In this document: in pieces, positions 11,041 to 23,100 of the stretch
Numbering within the stretch: position 1 is the first letter of the stretch
Layout: every line of letters begins with the position of its first letter
Assembly: GCA_008828725.1 (NCBI GenBank)
Contig: MEHQ01003953.1
Span: 41,655-105,654 of the forward strand
Length of the DNA: 64,000 nt
From: Saccharina japonica
Lineage: Eukaryota > Sar > Phaeophyceae > Laminariales > Laminariaceae
Direction of reading: 5' to 3'
Made by a program: the position numbers and the translations under genes
Notes under the pieces: generated by a model
Told to the model about the DNA's origin: nothing
The model's database searches: none
Seen by the model: the letters and a program-made list of their open reading frames with translations, nothing else

Positions 11041-11399
11041 GAGATGGTGTGTTTATAATTAGTACCAGTAAATATAATAAAATATACCAGTAAATGTATA
11101 GGTTTTTGGGTGTACCGCAGGTCCTATTTACTACATTAGCCCACCCCGTATTAGTTTCCCCCACGGGTGCAAATCCGACACCCCATACAAACCGTGCTCG
11201 AGACCTACTGCAGACAGCCAATGGGGGGGGGGTATACAAAAACCAAGTGATACATGAAAAAATAAGCGATTAAATCGTTTTTCGTCAAAAATCTTCCGGA
11301 AAAAAGCCATCCCACCCCACCCCCCTGCTTTTGTTTTTCGACGCCGTGGCCTTTTTGGGAGGGTGGTGGTTTCGTTTTGACTTTTTTTTTTTTGTCGTG

Positions 11400-11508
11400 A
11401 GCTCAGACATGAGTGCACCCGTAACAGTGCTCCGTCTCGAAAGGGATGCGTCGTCAAAGGTCGAATGACTAAGGCAAGCAACAAATGAGTACGCCCCCCC
11501 CGCCTCCG
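11400..11508 (+). repeat. Dispersed repeat, subfamily B
   Basis: GAGCTCAGACATGAGTGCAC leader, B core and a C run whose end is fused directly to the truncated His/Gly exon copy. Confidence 0.85.
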
Positions 11509-11754
11509 TGCCCGTGACCATGCCCTCCGCCCCCCCCACCCCCGTGTCCGTGGCCATGACCCCCGCCCCCTCCGCCATGCCCGTGCCCGTGCCCGTGCCC
11601 CCCCCCCCTCCCACCGTGGGCGGGGCCGTGGGCATGACCGCCTCGGCCGTACCCGATGGGGCGGAAGTGGTTGGGGGGGGGCGCGTGGCATTGGTTCTGG
11701 GCGTAGCCGCAGGGGGCGGGGCGTCTGCAGCCAGCCCTCCTGTGGCCGGCCCGC
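11507..11754 (-). pseudogene. Copy of the His/Gly-rich exon lacking its stop
   Basis: Same sequence as 8318-8582 except that the last codons and TAA are replaced by the poly(C) tail of a subfamily B repeat. The breakpoint is inside the exon, so this copy is broken or misassembled. Confidence 0.6.
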
Positions 11755-11760
11755 CTGCCA

Positions 11761-11925
11761 GAGAGGGAGTGAGGGAGAGGGAGGGGGTGAGGGAGAGAGA
11801 GAGAGAGAGAGAGACAGAGAGACAGAGAGAGAGAGAGACAGAGAGAGAGACAGAGAGAGACAGAGAGAGAGACAGAGAGAGAGAGACAGAGAGAGAGACA
11901 GAGAGAGACAGAGAGAGAAAAGAGA
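11761..11925 (+). repeat. (GA)n / GAGACA microsatellite
   Basis: Same sequence as 8591-8755, at the equivalent position in unit P. Confidence 0.9.
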
Positions 11926-12289
11926 TGGTGTGTTTATAATTAGTACCAGTAAATATAATAAAATATACCAGTAAATGTATAGGTTTTTGGGTGTACCGCA
12001 GGTCCTTATTTACTACATTACCCACCCGTATTAGTTTCCCCCACGGGGGTGCAAATCCGGACACACCATACAAACCGTGCTCGGAGACCTACTGCAGACA
12101 TAGCCAATGGGGGGGGGTATACAAAAAAACCAAGTAATACATAAAAAAAGCGATTAAATCGTTTTTCGCTAAACAATCTTCCGGAAAAAAGCCAATCCCA
12201 CCCCACCCCCCTGCTTTTGTTTTCGACGCCGTGGCCTTTTTTGGGAGGGTGGTTTTGGTTCGGTTTTTGACTTTTTTTTTTGTCGTTGA

Positions 12290-12474
12290 GCTCAGACATG
12301 AGTTGGCACCCTAACGGTGCTCCGTCTCGAAAGGGATGCGTGGTGGTGGTCAATGGTCAGATGACTTAGGGCAAGCAATACATGAGTACTTCCCCCCCCG
12401 CCGTCTCGAAAGGGATGCGCAGTCAATGGTCAAATAACTAAGGCAAGCAACAAATGAGTACCCCCCCCCCCCCC
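12290..12474 (+). repeat. Dispersed repeat, subfamily B, two copies
   Basis: Copies at 12290-12404 and 12405-12474, each with a C tail. Equivalent to 9129-9322. Confidence 0.85.
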
Positions 12475-12726
12475 CACTAGTTGGTGAAAACCCAACGTGC
12501 TCCGTCCCGGCATTGTAGGGATGCGAGGGTCTACGGTCATACGACTACGGCCGTGCACGACATGAGTACACCCCCCCCCCCCTCACGGCGCTTCGCGCTT
12601 GGTGCTAGTAATATCTGCCTGGTCAGTGAAAACCCGACATGCTCCGTCCCGGCATTGTAGGGATGCGAGGGTCTATGGTCATACGACTACGGCCATGCAT
12701 AAAAATGAAGTACCCCCCCCCCCCCC
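12475..12726 (+). repeat. Dispersed repeat, subfamily A, two copies
   Basis: Copies at 12475-12586 and 12587-12726. The poly(C) tail of the second runs into CTTCCTCCGACC and a probable 3' splice site at 12751-12752. Confidence 0.85.
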
Positions 12727-12752
12727 CTTCCTCCGACCCCAATCATCGCCAG

Positions 12753-12870
12753 CTGGTCGATGAGTTCGCTGCCTTCCCTTCCAAGACGCCCAAAGCTTTC
12801 CACCACAAGGGCGATCAGTTTATGGCTGCGCTCGTCGTGCTCCTGCCCCTGCGTCCATGCCCCCCGAACA
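12753..12870 (+). CDS. Probable internal exon, unknown protein
   Basis: After CGCCAG at 12752 the frame reads LVDEFAAFPSKTPKAFHHKG, then DQFMAALVVLLPL, and stays open to 12911. Composition is protein-like with mixed residues, unlike the repeats around it. The 3' end is uncertain; GT sites occur at about 12833 and 12849. The polypyrimidine tract is largely the poly(C) tail of the preceding A repeat. No partner exons were found and I do not recognise the family. A damaged copy lies at 9580-9700. Confidence 0.4.
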
Positions 12871-13250
12871 TTTTCTTTTGGCTTGGCTTGACGCGACTTG
12901 GCCCTGAGTGAGGTGGGTTTGGCTTGGCTTCAGGCTTGGAGTGGCTTGAAGTGGCCTGGTTCGACTATAGGGTTTGGGCTCTAAATAAGACTAAATCAGA
13001 CGCGTCTGGTCTGTTGGAAAAGAAAGATGGGGAGGGAGGGAGGGAGGGAGGGAGGTGAGAAACGAAGGAGGGGGCCGGGGGGAAGAGTTTAGGGAGGAAA
13101 AGAGGGTCAGCGGGAGAGAGCGGGGGGTGGGATCATTTCCACCGCGGGAAAATAACATGACATGGCAATCGACATGGCAATCGAGATGGTGATGGTGGTG
13201 GAGGTGGTGCCGTGGCTCTCTCTCTTGCTTTGTTTCAGTTGCACAGACGC

Positions 13251-13466
13251 CGCTTCCGACGCTTCCGATCCTCTCGCGTATATATGCCTCTGACCGACAA
13301 CCACGCACATCCCACCTACGCTCGAGACCCTGTCCGCTGTCGCCGCATTCGGATGCTGTCGCCGCATTCGGATGCGGGGAGGCGGCGACAGCGGACAGGG
13401 TGTCGCGGGTAAGTGGGATATGCGTGTCGGCCAGAGGCATACCCGGGAGGGTCGGAAGCGGGAGGC
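13251..13466. mobile_element. Foldback element, second copy
   Basis: Same sequence as 10085-10300, carried along in the unit Q duplication. Confidence 0.7.
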
Positions 13467-13542
13467 ATGAACGCGGGACGCGAGCTATACGATAAGAGGT
13501 GGCACTTTTAGTGCTGATTTTTTTTCTGAACGAGGGTGTTCC

Positions 13543-13642
13543 TTAACCCCTTTTGGAGTGCAGTCCCGATGTGGGGACAAAACACTTGGAATTAGACTGA
13601 AATAGTTACTCCTAGACAGTGCAGTTCTAATAAAAGGGTTAA
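13543..13642. mobile_element. TTAA-bounded MITE, duplicate of 10377-10476
   Basis: Same sequence and same TTAA boundaries as the first copy, part of the unit Q duplication. Confidence 0.7.
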
Positions 13643-13939
13643 CCCCCTAATCGTCGGAGTTTCGTCCTTTGTGAGCTGCAATATTTTTCGTTTCATACTG
13701 CTGCTGTGGCCATGGGGATTGATCGTCGGGTGGAAAATTACTGGAATTTTCCTTCAAAAACCGTTTTGGGGTGGGGAAAAGAGCTTGCGTGACAAACAAA
13801 TTACTGGAATTTTCCTTCAAAAAATGCTTCAATGATGGGTGGGGAAAAAAAGCTTCTCGCGTGACAAACAACCTTCAGAAAAAAACAGGGTGCACCTTTA
13901 CCCGTAGCATTAGTCCGGGGGGCTACATGGGATGTGGGT

Positions 13940-14277
13940 TCCTGTGGTTTAGCATACTCCTGCAATAATGGGTACTGTACCTTGTTATCACCCATGTAGC
14001 CTTAGCCCAGTTCATGACTCCCGCTTCTGATCCTCCCGGGTATACCTCTGACCGACAACCACGCATGTCTCGCTTACCCGTGAGACCCTGGCCGCTGTCG
14101 CCGCCTCCACGCAGGATGCGGGGACAGCGGACAGGGTCTGACGGGTAAGTGGGACACACGTCGCTCCTGGTTAGAGGCTTACACGGGAGGACTGGAAGCG
14201 GGAGTCATGAACTGGGCTACATGGGTGTCAACGAGGTGTACCCACATTATAGCAGGAGTATGCGAAACCACACGCAG
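13940..14277. mobile_element. Larger diverged foldback element
   Basis: Inverted arms of about 150 bp: GCCCAGTTCATGACTCCCGC pairs with its complement at 14195-14220, and GTGGTTTAGCATACTCCTGC with its complement near 14252-14275. The inner part (GACAGCGGACAGGGTCT) is shared with the smaller foldbacks. The arms differ from each other, so the element is older. Confidence 0.7.
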
Positions 14278-14297
14278 TCTTTTCCGCGAGAAGAAGC

Positions 14298-14385
14298 TTA
14301 ACCCATTCAGAACTGAAAAAAAAATCCCACACTAATTTCAAGTAGTTTGTCACCAAATACGTGGGGCCAGTTCTTGAGGGGTTAA
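14298..14385. mobile_element. TTAA-bounded MITE, inverted copy
   Basis: TTAACCCATTCAGAACTG at the left and CAGTTCTTGAGGGGTTAA at the right. Same family as 49899-49986 in the opposite orientation. Confidence 0.75.
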
Positions 14386-17300
14386 AGGTACGGTAGCCTT
14401 TAGGGCGGAAAGTATGGGTGTGAGGCCACCAAACGGTCCAGGTCAAAGATTTCGGGAGACAGGACTTTCAACCCTTGACAGACAGCAGCTTTGCCTTGAC
14501 ATGCCGTGTCTGACACCAAACTACTAGGTTTTAGTGTGGAACACTCGGTCCTACACCCTTGACAGCGCATGTTTTGCCTTGCTTGACATGTCTCCCGACA
14601 TCTTTGGTCCAGGTGATAACAGTAGCAGCAACACAAGATCGAAACAACAGACCAGAAGAAAGTATGGGTGGTATATATCACCAGCAACGGCTGGAGGCCT
14701 GATTCCAACCCAACACTTTTACAATGGCAGAATACATCAAGTAGGCTTCTTGTCTAATACATGGAAGCACACGCAGGCACCAAGGGGGTTCAAGATATTA
14801 AAACAAGAAGGTTCTGCCCCATCCCCTCAGTGGGCTTGGAGAAAGAGGCCATCGACCTCACTGAACGCCCTTGTTTGCAGTGTGCGGTCTCACTCAGCAA
14901 CTACTACAGTACACTTAGCAGTACCTACGTACCCCCAGGTCGGTTCTCCTCAGAAAGCCATCATCTCAGCATTGCACATGCCACCCCCGAGTATAGAGCT
15001 AAAACCCGCGGCGATGTACCAGGCGAATTATGCACCCCGCTGGTGTTACAAAGTCCGTGCATCACGCTCAACCCCGCGCGATGTATCAGGTCAACTACAA
15101 GCAGTGAGCCACGTTGAATTAGCGCGAGTGGCGGCTAATTCTACTTGTATACATACGACCCAGGGCCAGTTTGGAAGGGACCAGGTCGCGGAGGGCTCAG
15201 GGCTCAGGGTACACCAAGCGGGCAGGTTTCAAAATATAAACTTGTCCCCGGACTTCGGAGGCACTTTTACGCCGGATGATAATATTACCCACGAAAAAGC
15301 GCCTTTTCCATTTTTTACTTTAAAATACTTGAATTCTCAAAAAACGGTCGCCAGCAATTTTAGTGGGACGAGCTTACGAAATGCACTTTTTTTTACACCC
15401 CTCCAAGACCCCTCTGCTAAATCTCGATCGCGAGCATAAAAACATAAAAACGGGGGGGGTAGGGGGTAAAAGGCGCATCTCTAGACTAGAATGTCCATAT
15501 ACGGAAGCTGTATTGCAGTTGCAAGTCCAAGCGGGGGTCTCTCGCTAACACAATACGTCAAAGAGATGAACACATGCTTCACAGCAGCAGCAGCAGCAGC
15601 AGTAGCAGCAGTCGGAAAGAGAGAATGAGCGAATCTACGTACCAGGTATCTACTTATGCGTATCGATGTGATATCATAGGCATGATATCATATCATACCA
15701 TACGTCACGCATCGCGCACTACAAGCAGCAGTGGTGACCCAAAACCCAACCCGTATTGCCCAAGTAAAAGAGCGAGGCGTCGCCTGAACAACTGGCTCTC
15801 GTGCAAGACGTGCAGTAAAAACTCGACGTCAAAACCAGCTTCAAGCTTCGAGGGTCAACAGGTCAACAGACTATTAATAGACGAGGTCGCGGTGCAGCAC
15901 GTACGAGTATATTAATAGTGTGCCCGCTCTGCAATGGTTGGCGATGACGCGTGTTCCACAAATCATCAAGCCGGTGGGGGCTGGCACCCACCTGTACATG
16001 CTGCAGTACTATGCTGCTGTGGGCTATCTGCGCACCCAACGCTTTGACGCGTTGTGTATGCCAAGCTATGGAGATACCCTGGGCCTAAACTAGGAGAGGC
16101 AAGCCACCGTTGCCGTACCTGGCACCTACCAGCTACCGCACATGATAGCACTGGGATTGTTGAATAAGATGCCACACGACAAAAACTCGTGTGCATATAC
16201 TCGTACCAGCTGAGAGAGCTGCCAAAAAGCCGACGAGGCGTGAGTGCAACTAACTGCAGCCACCGAACACCACCGCCGCCTGGAGAGTACTTGTTGTGCG
16301 TACCTGTTGCTGTGATCAAAGATGGGTGAAGCTGAGTGTGCGTCGTGGGAGGGCTCCTTCCACCGGTACCAGTATCGATACTTCAAGAGTCGAGAGCAAG
16401 CAAAGAATGTCGTCATAATGGAGTTCCAATTCATACAGAGGCATTCTCATATCCTACATCCAAAATCCAAAACAAAAAGAGGAAGCGTCGAAACGCGACA
16501 TTGAGCTCCGCCATTGCTGCTCTGCTGCTGCTGCTGCTGCTCACTGCGGTTTGATGTGGTCTGCGTCAGGTGTGGTCTGTGTAAGCTGCGAGGTCGGTAA
16601 TCTTGCTCTCTCGGCAACTTTGATCTGAAAACCTGAGCCGGGTGATGAGGCCTTCATAAAGCAAACGGACGGGAAAGATCGGCAACCGGTCGCACCGGCT
16701 ATCTTCTACGACCAGTCGTACATGATCTTGCACGTTTCAGCCGTGTGTTTCTCGTATCCTTGGCCGGTCGACTGCCGCTGCGGAATTTCAAGTGGGCTCT
16801 CTGCACCTCGTAGTATGTTACACAGCGATAACGCGTAACACTGAGTGCTGCTGTGGACAAGACTGACTGGCGGTCGCATGCCAGACATTGGGGGGGGGGG
16901 GGGGGGGAGAAAAGCGGACAGGAGAGTGGATGGAACAGACAGCGCGTGGCACGGGGGAGGGGTGACAATTGCTTCTGTGTGGCATCTCACATACATAACC
17001 GGCACTTATCTCACGTCGCCGCCTGTATTTACCGCCTCAATGCACCCGCGGGATCCGTGGGCAGCATCAATGAAGAAGCAACACATAGCAACAGGCTACG
17101 TACTGTCCGGGCAGTTGTTTCCGTACTAAGGGAGTACGAGTGCATACTCATTGCTATACTGAAGACTAGTCAAGGGGGGGGAGGTACGGCAATGCGATCT
17201 TACCCTGCGAGGGCGCGCAGTATGCGCTTCGTAGGTGAAGGGGGGCGTGGAAAGGTCATGATGGTGGGGCGGAAGGGAGGGTGTCAAGCCCACCCAAAAT

Positions 17301-17662
17301 CAACACCAGGGTCGGAAGGCTCGTACGCGGACAAAAATAAAACACAGACTCAGAAGAAGGGAACGGTGAGGATGGTGAGTGTTGGGGCGGAATGGAGGGC
17401 GGACAAACCAACCCCAGCCGATACCCGGTTCGTAAAAGGCGAAGGCTCGTGAGGGAAGCAATAGCTCAGCCTCGAAAACGGCAAGCGTGTGGTGGACCGG
17501 GAAGGAGGGGCAACGAGCCCACCCAAGACATTACACAGCTAAGGAGGCTCATGAACGGGAAAAGGACGTTGGTTGGGGAGGGCTGTCGTCACGGCGGCAT
17601 ATACTCTGTGGTAGCTGTCGCGGCACTCGGCAAAACAGAATGAGGCCTCAACAAAGGCTCAA
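14386..17662. other. Stretch without a supported gene
   Basis: 14425-14615 is an imperfect foldback (TCAAAGATTTCGGGAGACA against TGTCTCCCGACATCTTTGG). A 301-codon open frame at 14534-15439 (+) starts at GTG inside this foldback, has no recognisable domain and I do not support it. (CAG)n lies at 15582-15610, (CTG)n at 16520-16541, and an 18-G run at about 16890. Otherwise nothing recognised. Confidence 0.5.
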
Positions 17663-17667
17663 CATAG
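17663..17667. repeat. Target-site duplication of hAT element, left (CATAG)
   Basis: CATAG directly precedes the terminal GGTCGTTC. The same CATAG follows the right terminus at 29131-29135. Confidence 0.7.
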
Positions 17668-17720
17668 GGTCGTTCTTATCGAGCAAATATTTTCTGAAAT
17701 TCCCACACCCTGTACAGCTA
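17668..17720 (+). repeat. hAT terminal inverted repeat, left
   Basis: GGTCGTTCTTATCGAGCAA at the tip, about 17 bp of weaker similarity, then CACACCCTGTACAGCTA. Matches 28947-29130 in reverse complement, where the two blocks are about 130 bp further apart. Confidence 0.8.
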
Positions 17721-18300
17721 CGATAGCGGTCAGCTGTCTGGCAGGCAGCTACTGTTCCGAGAAGCTGTGCAGCTAGCTGCCTGCAGACAGCTATTGTTTC
17801 GGGAAGCTGTGCAGCTAGCTGCCTGCAGACAGCTATTGTTTCAAGAAGCTATGCAGCTAGCTTGTCTGCAGACAGCTATTGTTCCGAGAAGCTACGCAGC
17901 TAGCTGCCGACAGACCGCTATTGTTTCAAACGGCTGCGCAGCTAGCTGCCTACAGCTATTGTTCCAACAGGCTGCGCAGCTAGCTGCCTGCATACAGCTA
18001 TTATTGTTTTGATAAGCTGCGCAGCTAGCTGCCTACAGAGAGCTATTGTTTTGAGAAGCTGCGCAGCTAGCTGTCTACAGACCTGTACAGACAGCTACTG
18101 TTTTAAGAAGCTGCGCAGCTAGCTGCCTTCAGAAAGATACTGTTTCAAAAGGCTGCACAGCTAGCTGTCTTGTTTCAAAAGGCTGCGCAGCTACCGTAGC
18201 TGTTTTGTTTCAAAAAGCTGCGCAGCTAGCTGTCTACAGATAGCTACTTGTCAGCTATCTACCTACAGACAGTTGTTAAGCTATAGTTTCGAGAAGCTGC
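17721..18300 (+). repeat. hAT left subterminal array, about 12 units
   Basis: Tandem units of 40-50 bp. Each carries GCAGCTAGCTGC (a perfect 12-bp palindrome) or a variant, followed by CTGCAGACAGCTATTGTTYC and GAGAAGCTGYGCAGC. The same unit in the same orientation forms the right array. Subterminal arrays bind transposase in hAT elements such as Ac, so these are candidate binding sites. Long open frames across them are compositional. Confidence 0.85.
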
Positions 18301-18871
18301 GCAAGGAGGGTGCGTGAACGTCTTTACGTGTGCTTGAAGCATCGTTTTCCGTTTTATTTTGTGTATCGTAGGGCGAAGCTCATTACCATCTAATAATGGA
18401 GAATCTCCATCTATCCAAGATCGAATGCACACATGCGTGGGAGAAAAATTCATCGGGGAGGGGGAGGACAAGGCAACCGAGAAACGCACTGACATGATCT
18501 ACGACAAACAAAACGAGTACTTGACGGGCGCGGATATGATTGACTGACTGATCGCACCGAACCAAAGTTACTACCACGATTCAAACAGGAGTTTCCACGC
18601 GAGTGTGCCAGGATATTCTGCAAGAGCCACCCAGAAATAAAAAAACAAAACAAAACAAACACCATTCAACGCCGCAGCTCACCCCACGACTTTCCCATCA
18701 GGCCGCATATGGAAAGATACTATTATCGTAAAATACAAATATCCGATTCGAAAAGCCTCCCAACAGGTTTGGACTGCTACGCGTTTTTGCAGCCCGGCTC
18801 GGCCACCATCACGAGCCACTGCGCCACCCCTTCCCCAGGTGATTGTGCTTATAGTATGTTTCAACTGCCTC

Positions 18872-20173
18872 CTACTCTCCGTCCGTGATGTCCACCGGAC
18901 CGAACGCGCCGTCGAGCTCCTCCAACCCCGGGACGGGGTTCAACAGCCGCGCGGGAATCTTGGTTTGCGCGCTGTCAGCGCTGAGCGGGGGGATGTCCGG
19001 AGGAAGGAGGTCCAGGTTACCGTGCAGAAACAGTATCATCTCCACGTACTTGCTGTCCATGGAGCTCCTAGATGATGTCATCATGCGCCCGGCATCGCTG
19101 AAATCGCGCTCTAGCACCGCCGCCGACGCAGGAGCCCCGAAAACCACGCGTGCTACCTTCGCCAGAAGCGGGTACGATTCGGCCCACCTTTTCCACCACT
19201 TGAGCACGCCCTCACAGCTCAGCTCGTCTGTGAGTGTACCGAGCACCACAGCCCTCAGCTTGCGGACCTCGGCGCGAGCTCTCTCCTCCAAAGACGGCGG
19301 CTCCCCGCTCGCCCCGTCGCCCCCCTTCTTCAAAAGTCCGAGGCTGACATACAACTTTGTATTCGCATCGTCCTTCCCGTTTCCGGTCTCTCTGAACAAG
19401 TGGTGAACGCTGCCGGGGCGATCCGCTTGGCGAGGCCGCTTCGTAGCGGGCTCGTCAGGCGTCGTGTCCGACCCACCCCCCTTGGCTGCCGCTGCCTCCG
19501 CCAGCTTCACAGCCAAGGCGACTACCTTGTCGGTGATGGTCGCCTTGACAGCAGCAGCGCGCTCCGCCGTCGGGGCGAGCGCCTCGACGTACCCGAGGTC
19601 AGCTGTTGCCGGGTGCAAGGCCATCTGGATGTCGAACAGGTAGTCGGTGTCTTCGCTCGGGGTGTCCTTGTAGCGCTTGTCGAACCAACGCCAGCCAACC
19701 GCGTCGAGAAGATGTTGGCGCGTATCGCGGGCCACGGTGGTCAGCGAGGCGTGGTCTCTGGGAGCGCTGGAGGCCGGTCGTTCTCCGCCGCCAACGCCGG
19801 CTTCCCCACCCTGAGGTAGCTTGCGCGCCGGGGTCAGAATATCGAGCGGGGAGTCGACATTGAGCGTGGTGAGCTTGAGCGCCGCCATAGCAAGCACTGC
19901 AGCTGGCCCGGTAGGGACGTGGGTCTGCTGGCACTTGACGATGACTTGCGCGGCCGGCTTGATGATGGAGTATAGCTCCTCGATTTCAACGCTCACGCCC
20001 GTCAACGGACTGTCCTTGCTTTCCGCCGCATAGACACCGTCGATGGCAGCACGGTTGACGATGACCGCCTCCAACGCGTTCGCTACACCAGACCACCGCT
20101 GCGGTGCCGCGTTGACCAACTTGCGGTGGGAGCACTTCTCGTACTGCCGAACCTGCTCCTCCTTGAAGATAGT
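18872..20173 (-). CDS. hAT transposase exon 6, C-terminal dimerisation domain
   Basis: Starts after AG (20175-20174) as TIFKEEQVRQYEKCSHRK and contains VNAAPQRWSGVANALEAV, the hAT 'RW' region after the second Asp. It continues through WRWFDKRYKD and a linker with PATKRPRQ, a possible nuclear localisation signal. The hAT C-terminal dimerisation domain follows: LKWWKRWAESYPLLAKVAR, then PASAAVLERDFSDAG, then MDSKYVEMILFLHGNL. Ends in TDGE and a stop at 18872. Open throughout, 433 residues. Confidence 0.92.
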   Translation of the reverse strand, partial: TIFKEEQVRQYEKCSHRKLVNAAPQRWSGVANALEAVIVNRAAIDGVYAAESKDSPLTGVSVEIEELYSIIKPAAQVIVKCQQTHVPTGPAAVLAMAALKLTTLNVDSPLDILTPARKLPQGGEAGVGGGERPASSAPRDHASLTTVARDTRQHLLDAVGWRWFDKRYKDTPSEDTDYLFDIQMALHPATADLGYVEALAPTAERAAAVKATITDKVVALAVKLAEAAAAKGGGSDTTPDEPATKRPRQADRPGSVHHLFRETGNGKDDANTKLYVSLGLLKKGGDGASGEPPSLEERARAEVRKLRAVVLGTLTDELSCEGVLKWWKRWAESYPLLAKVARVVFGAPASAAVLERDFSDAGRMMTSSRSSMDSKYVEMILFLHGNLDLLPPDIPPLSADSAQTKIPARLLNPVPGLEELDGAFGPVDITDGE

Positions 20174-23100
20174 CTATTACATATCGGGGGGTTGGGGGTG
20201 GGAGCGGAAGGTGGAGGGCGTTGGGGGCATGGAGTGGGGGACGGGGGGGGAAATAAATCAGCCCGGGAAGAGTCGCACACGACGATTTAAGCACACCAGC
20301 AAAGTAGTCTGCAGGAACATAATCTACCGGCCTCTCGTCCAGTGCGTTCGCTGTGTATAAAAAACAGGACAGCGTGAAAGTACGGTGTTTTTTTTTGTTC
20401 TCGACGGTTGCTACCAGAGCCCAACCTCCCTCTCTCGCTCTCTCATCTCTCATGTAACATCCGAAACAAAATCAGCGTTTTCTCTCTCCCATCATCTCGC
20501 GCTCGCGCACATGCACTGTTTTACCATCCGAAAAACATCAACATCTGCGGGCACCGGCTGACAAATAGTATCGTAGTAGTTATATTTCACGTATTCCACA
20601 GAGTTCTACATGGCCACAGCCAAACTCACCGACGCTCTGGGAGACGTGCGAATGTGCTCCGCGACCTTCTTCACCACCGCGATCACTTTTCGCGCCTCGG
20701 GGTTGTGCGACTTGGCCGGATCCACGTGCGTGCCGCACGCCTGTCACCCAATGTTACAACGATACAGTTTCAATCGCATTGTGTCTCCTGACTTTATTTT
20801 ATTGAGTTCGATGAAAAGCTGATCAGCCGAGAAGTAAAACCAACACAGAAGACGTACAAGTATCGCACCAAAGATGAACGGTGGAAGAGCAATAAAACGT
20901 TAAATTTCTAGCCATTTTAACCAGATGACCAGTACCGAGTCAACCGCACACCCCATACTTGCATGTTGAAATTTTTTACAAATCATAGTGATAAATAAAA
21001 ATTATTGACGCCGAGCTTTTCTCAGGCTGTCTCGCGTGGGGGGAGAAACGAGGTTATCCGGCTTGGTTGAAGCTGACAAATTCACAGCACCAAAGCACCT
21101 CGACGAGAGCGCAGTTGATCATGTGGCAGACGCACCACTCCCACAGTCCCGGTAGCAACACCTTACACAGCCGCTTAACATCGCTGCCGGCGTCGCTTGT
21201 CGCCGAGAAGAGCAGTGACGTGTCGAGGCCGTACTCTTCTAGCACGCTCTCGAGGTACTCCAGCAGAATCCCCGAGAGGCGGTTGTCCTCCAGCGTGTCC
21301 TTCGTAGGGTTGAACTGTCGAACAGCGATGAGGCGAGACTTGAGCGTCCAGTTACGGTCCACGTAGAACAACCGGGTCCCTGGGGAAGGGAGATATTTCG
21401 AAGAGGACACGAACGAATATGCCAGAAAAAAAAATGAACATTAATATTAGCAATGCCATTCACACTTCCCATCTTAAGGTGTTAATGTATCATTCCAATT
21501 GTTGAACTCGTCCCACCTTTTTACAGCGACAAACCACTTGGCGGGGGGGGGGGGGGTCAGCTACGCTACACACGATAACGTGCAATAGAGAAAGCGACAC
21601 AGCCGGCCACGAGGTTTATACTCACCGATGTACTTCAAGCTCGAGAATTTGTCCACCCACAGGTCGAGGTTCAGGTGCAGAAGCGCCACGCCTCCGACCT
21701 CGGCAGCCATCTCCTCCTTGAACCGGGAAGCGGTCGCGGCGTACATCTCGACGATCTTGTGCTTCACGGCTCGGCTGTTGACGGCGGTCACGGGGAAGTT
21801 GTTCAGCGCGGTCAGCCTCAAGCACGCTCGCACCCACCCTTTTTCGCCGTGAGACAGAGGGCAAAAACCCTCGATGACGTGGCCCTTGACCCAGGACATC
21901 GCCAGAAACCGTGGATGGTCTTCGGTGTACATGGCGGACGATGTAGCCTTCAGCACCCGCAGGTCCAGGCGGTCTGTCTTTGCCTTCGCAGCTAGAAGAG
22001 TCTTCTTGGGGGTCACTGCTGCGAATTTTGAACATCACATGAACATAAAACTATTCATTTGCAATTTCAAAATAATCAGTAATCATACTCATCGGGAATA
22101 CAGCCGTGAGGTTTCAAGACTTGAAGTATAAACTAGTGGTACCCCGAACCATGCCAGGGCGGGGCCGGTATAATAATAGCGGACAGAAACAAAAATCAAA
22201 ACAAGAACTGGGTCACGATCCACACACGCAGTCAACCACGTATCAACCGACCCACCGACACCCACCCACCCACACCCACCCACCCCCCACCCACTCTCAC
22301 GTACTTACCGACATCCACTCACTCACACCTACCCACCCAACCACCGACCCACCCACCCAACCACGTACGTACGTACGCACCATCAACCGATCGACACACA
22401 CACGAACCAACCGATCCACCCACCCACCATCTACAACAACAGCAGAGTGAAATCAGTATACAGCAGCACCAGTACGTACAGCAATAGTAGTAGTCCTTAT
22501 ATAACCCATCTACAGCAGCAATAGCAACAACAGCAGCAGTCCAGAAAGTAGCAACACGTACGACTCGTACGTACGTACAGCGCACACAAACAAAACGCCG
22601 GCATGGATGCGCAGCCCTTGTACGTACAGCAGTGGCCCTTTTTTTTCTTTCTTTTTGATCGATTTTTTTACGTCTGGGCTTTTTATCTCGAAATTAGTGT
22701 AGAAGCCGCTAAGTCGCGAAGTTATGGGCCGATTTCGATTCTGACCGGAAGTTCTGGAGATCCAAATTTTCACATTTGGGGGACTCTTTGAAAAACAAAT
22801 TACTTGATTTTAGTATGGATATTTTTTATCTTGAAATTAGTATGGATTTTGGACCCGGGCCGCAAAGCCCTCCCAATACGCTGGGAACCCCAAATTACTT
22901 GATTTTAGTATGGGGACTTGATTATAGTATGAATATTTTTTATCTTGAAATTAGTATGGATTTTGGACCCTGGCCGCAAAGCCCTCCGAATACGCTGGGA
23001 ACCCCTCCCCTCCCGCGGATCCGCCCCGTTCCCCGTATGGAGACTTGATTTTAGTATGAATATCTTTTATCTTGAAATTAGTATGGATTTTGGACCCTGG

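Noticed and set aside
14534..15439. 301-codon open frame as a gene
   Set aside because: It starts at GTG within an imperfect foldback, shows no domain and has ordinary intergenic composition.
17668..17700. 8-bp target duplication for the hAT element
   Set aside because: Flanks TCAACATAG and CATAGAGGA share only CATAG; no 8-bp match exists in any register tried.
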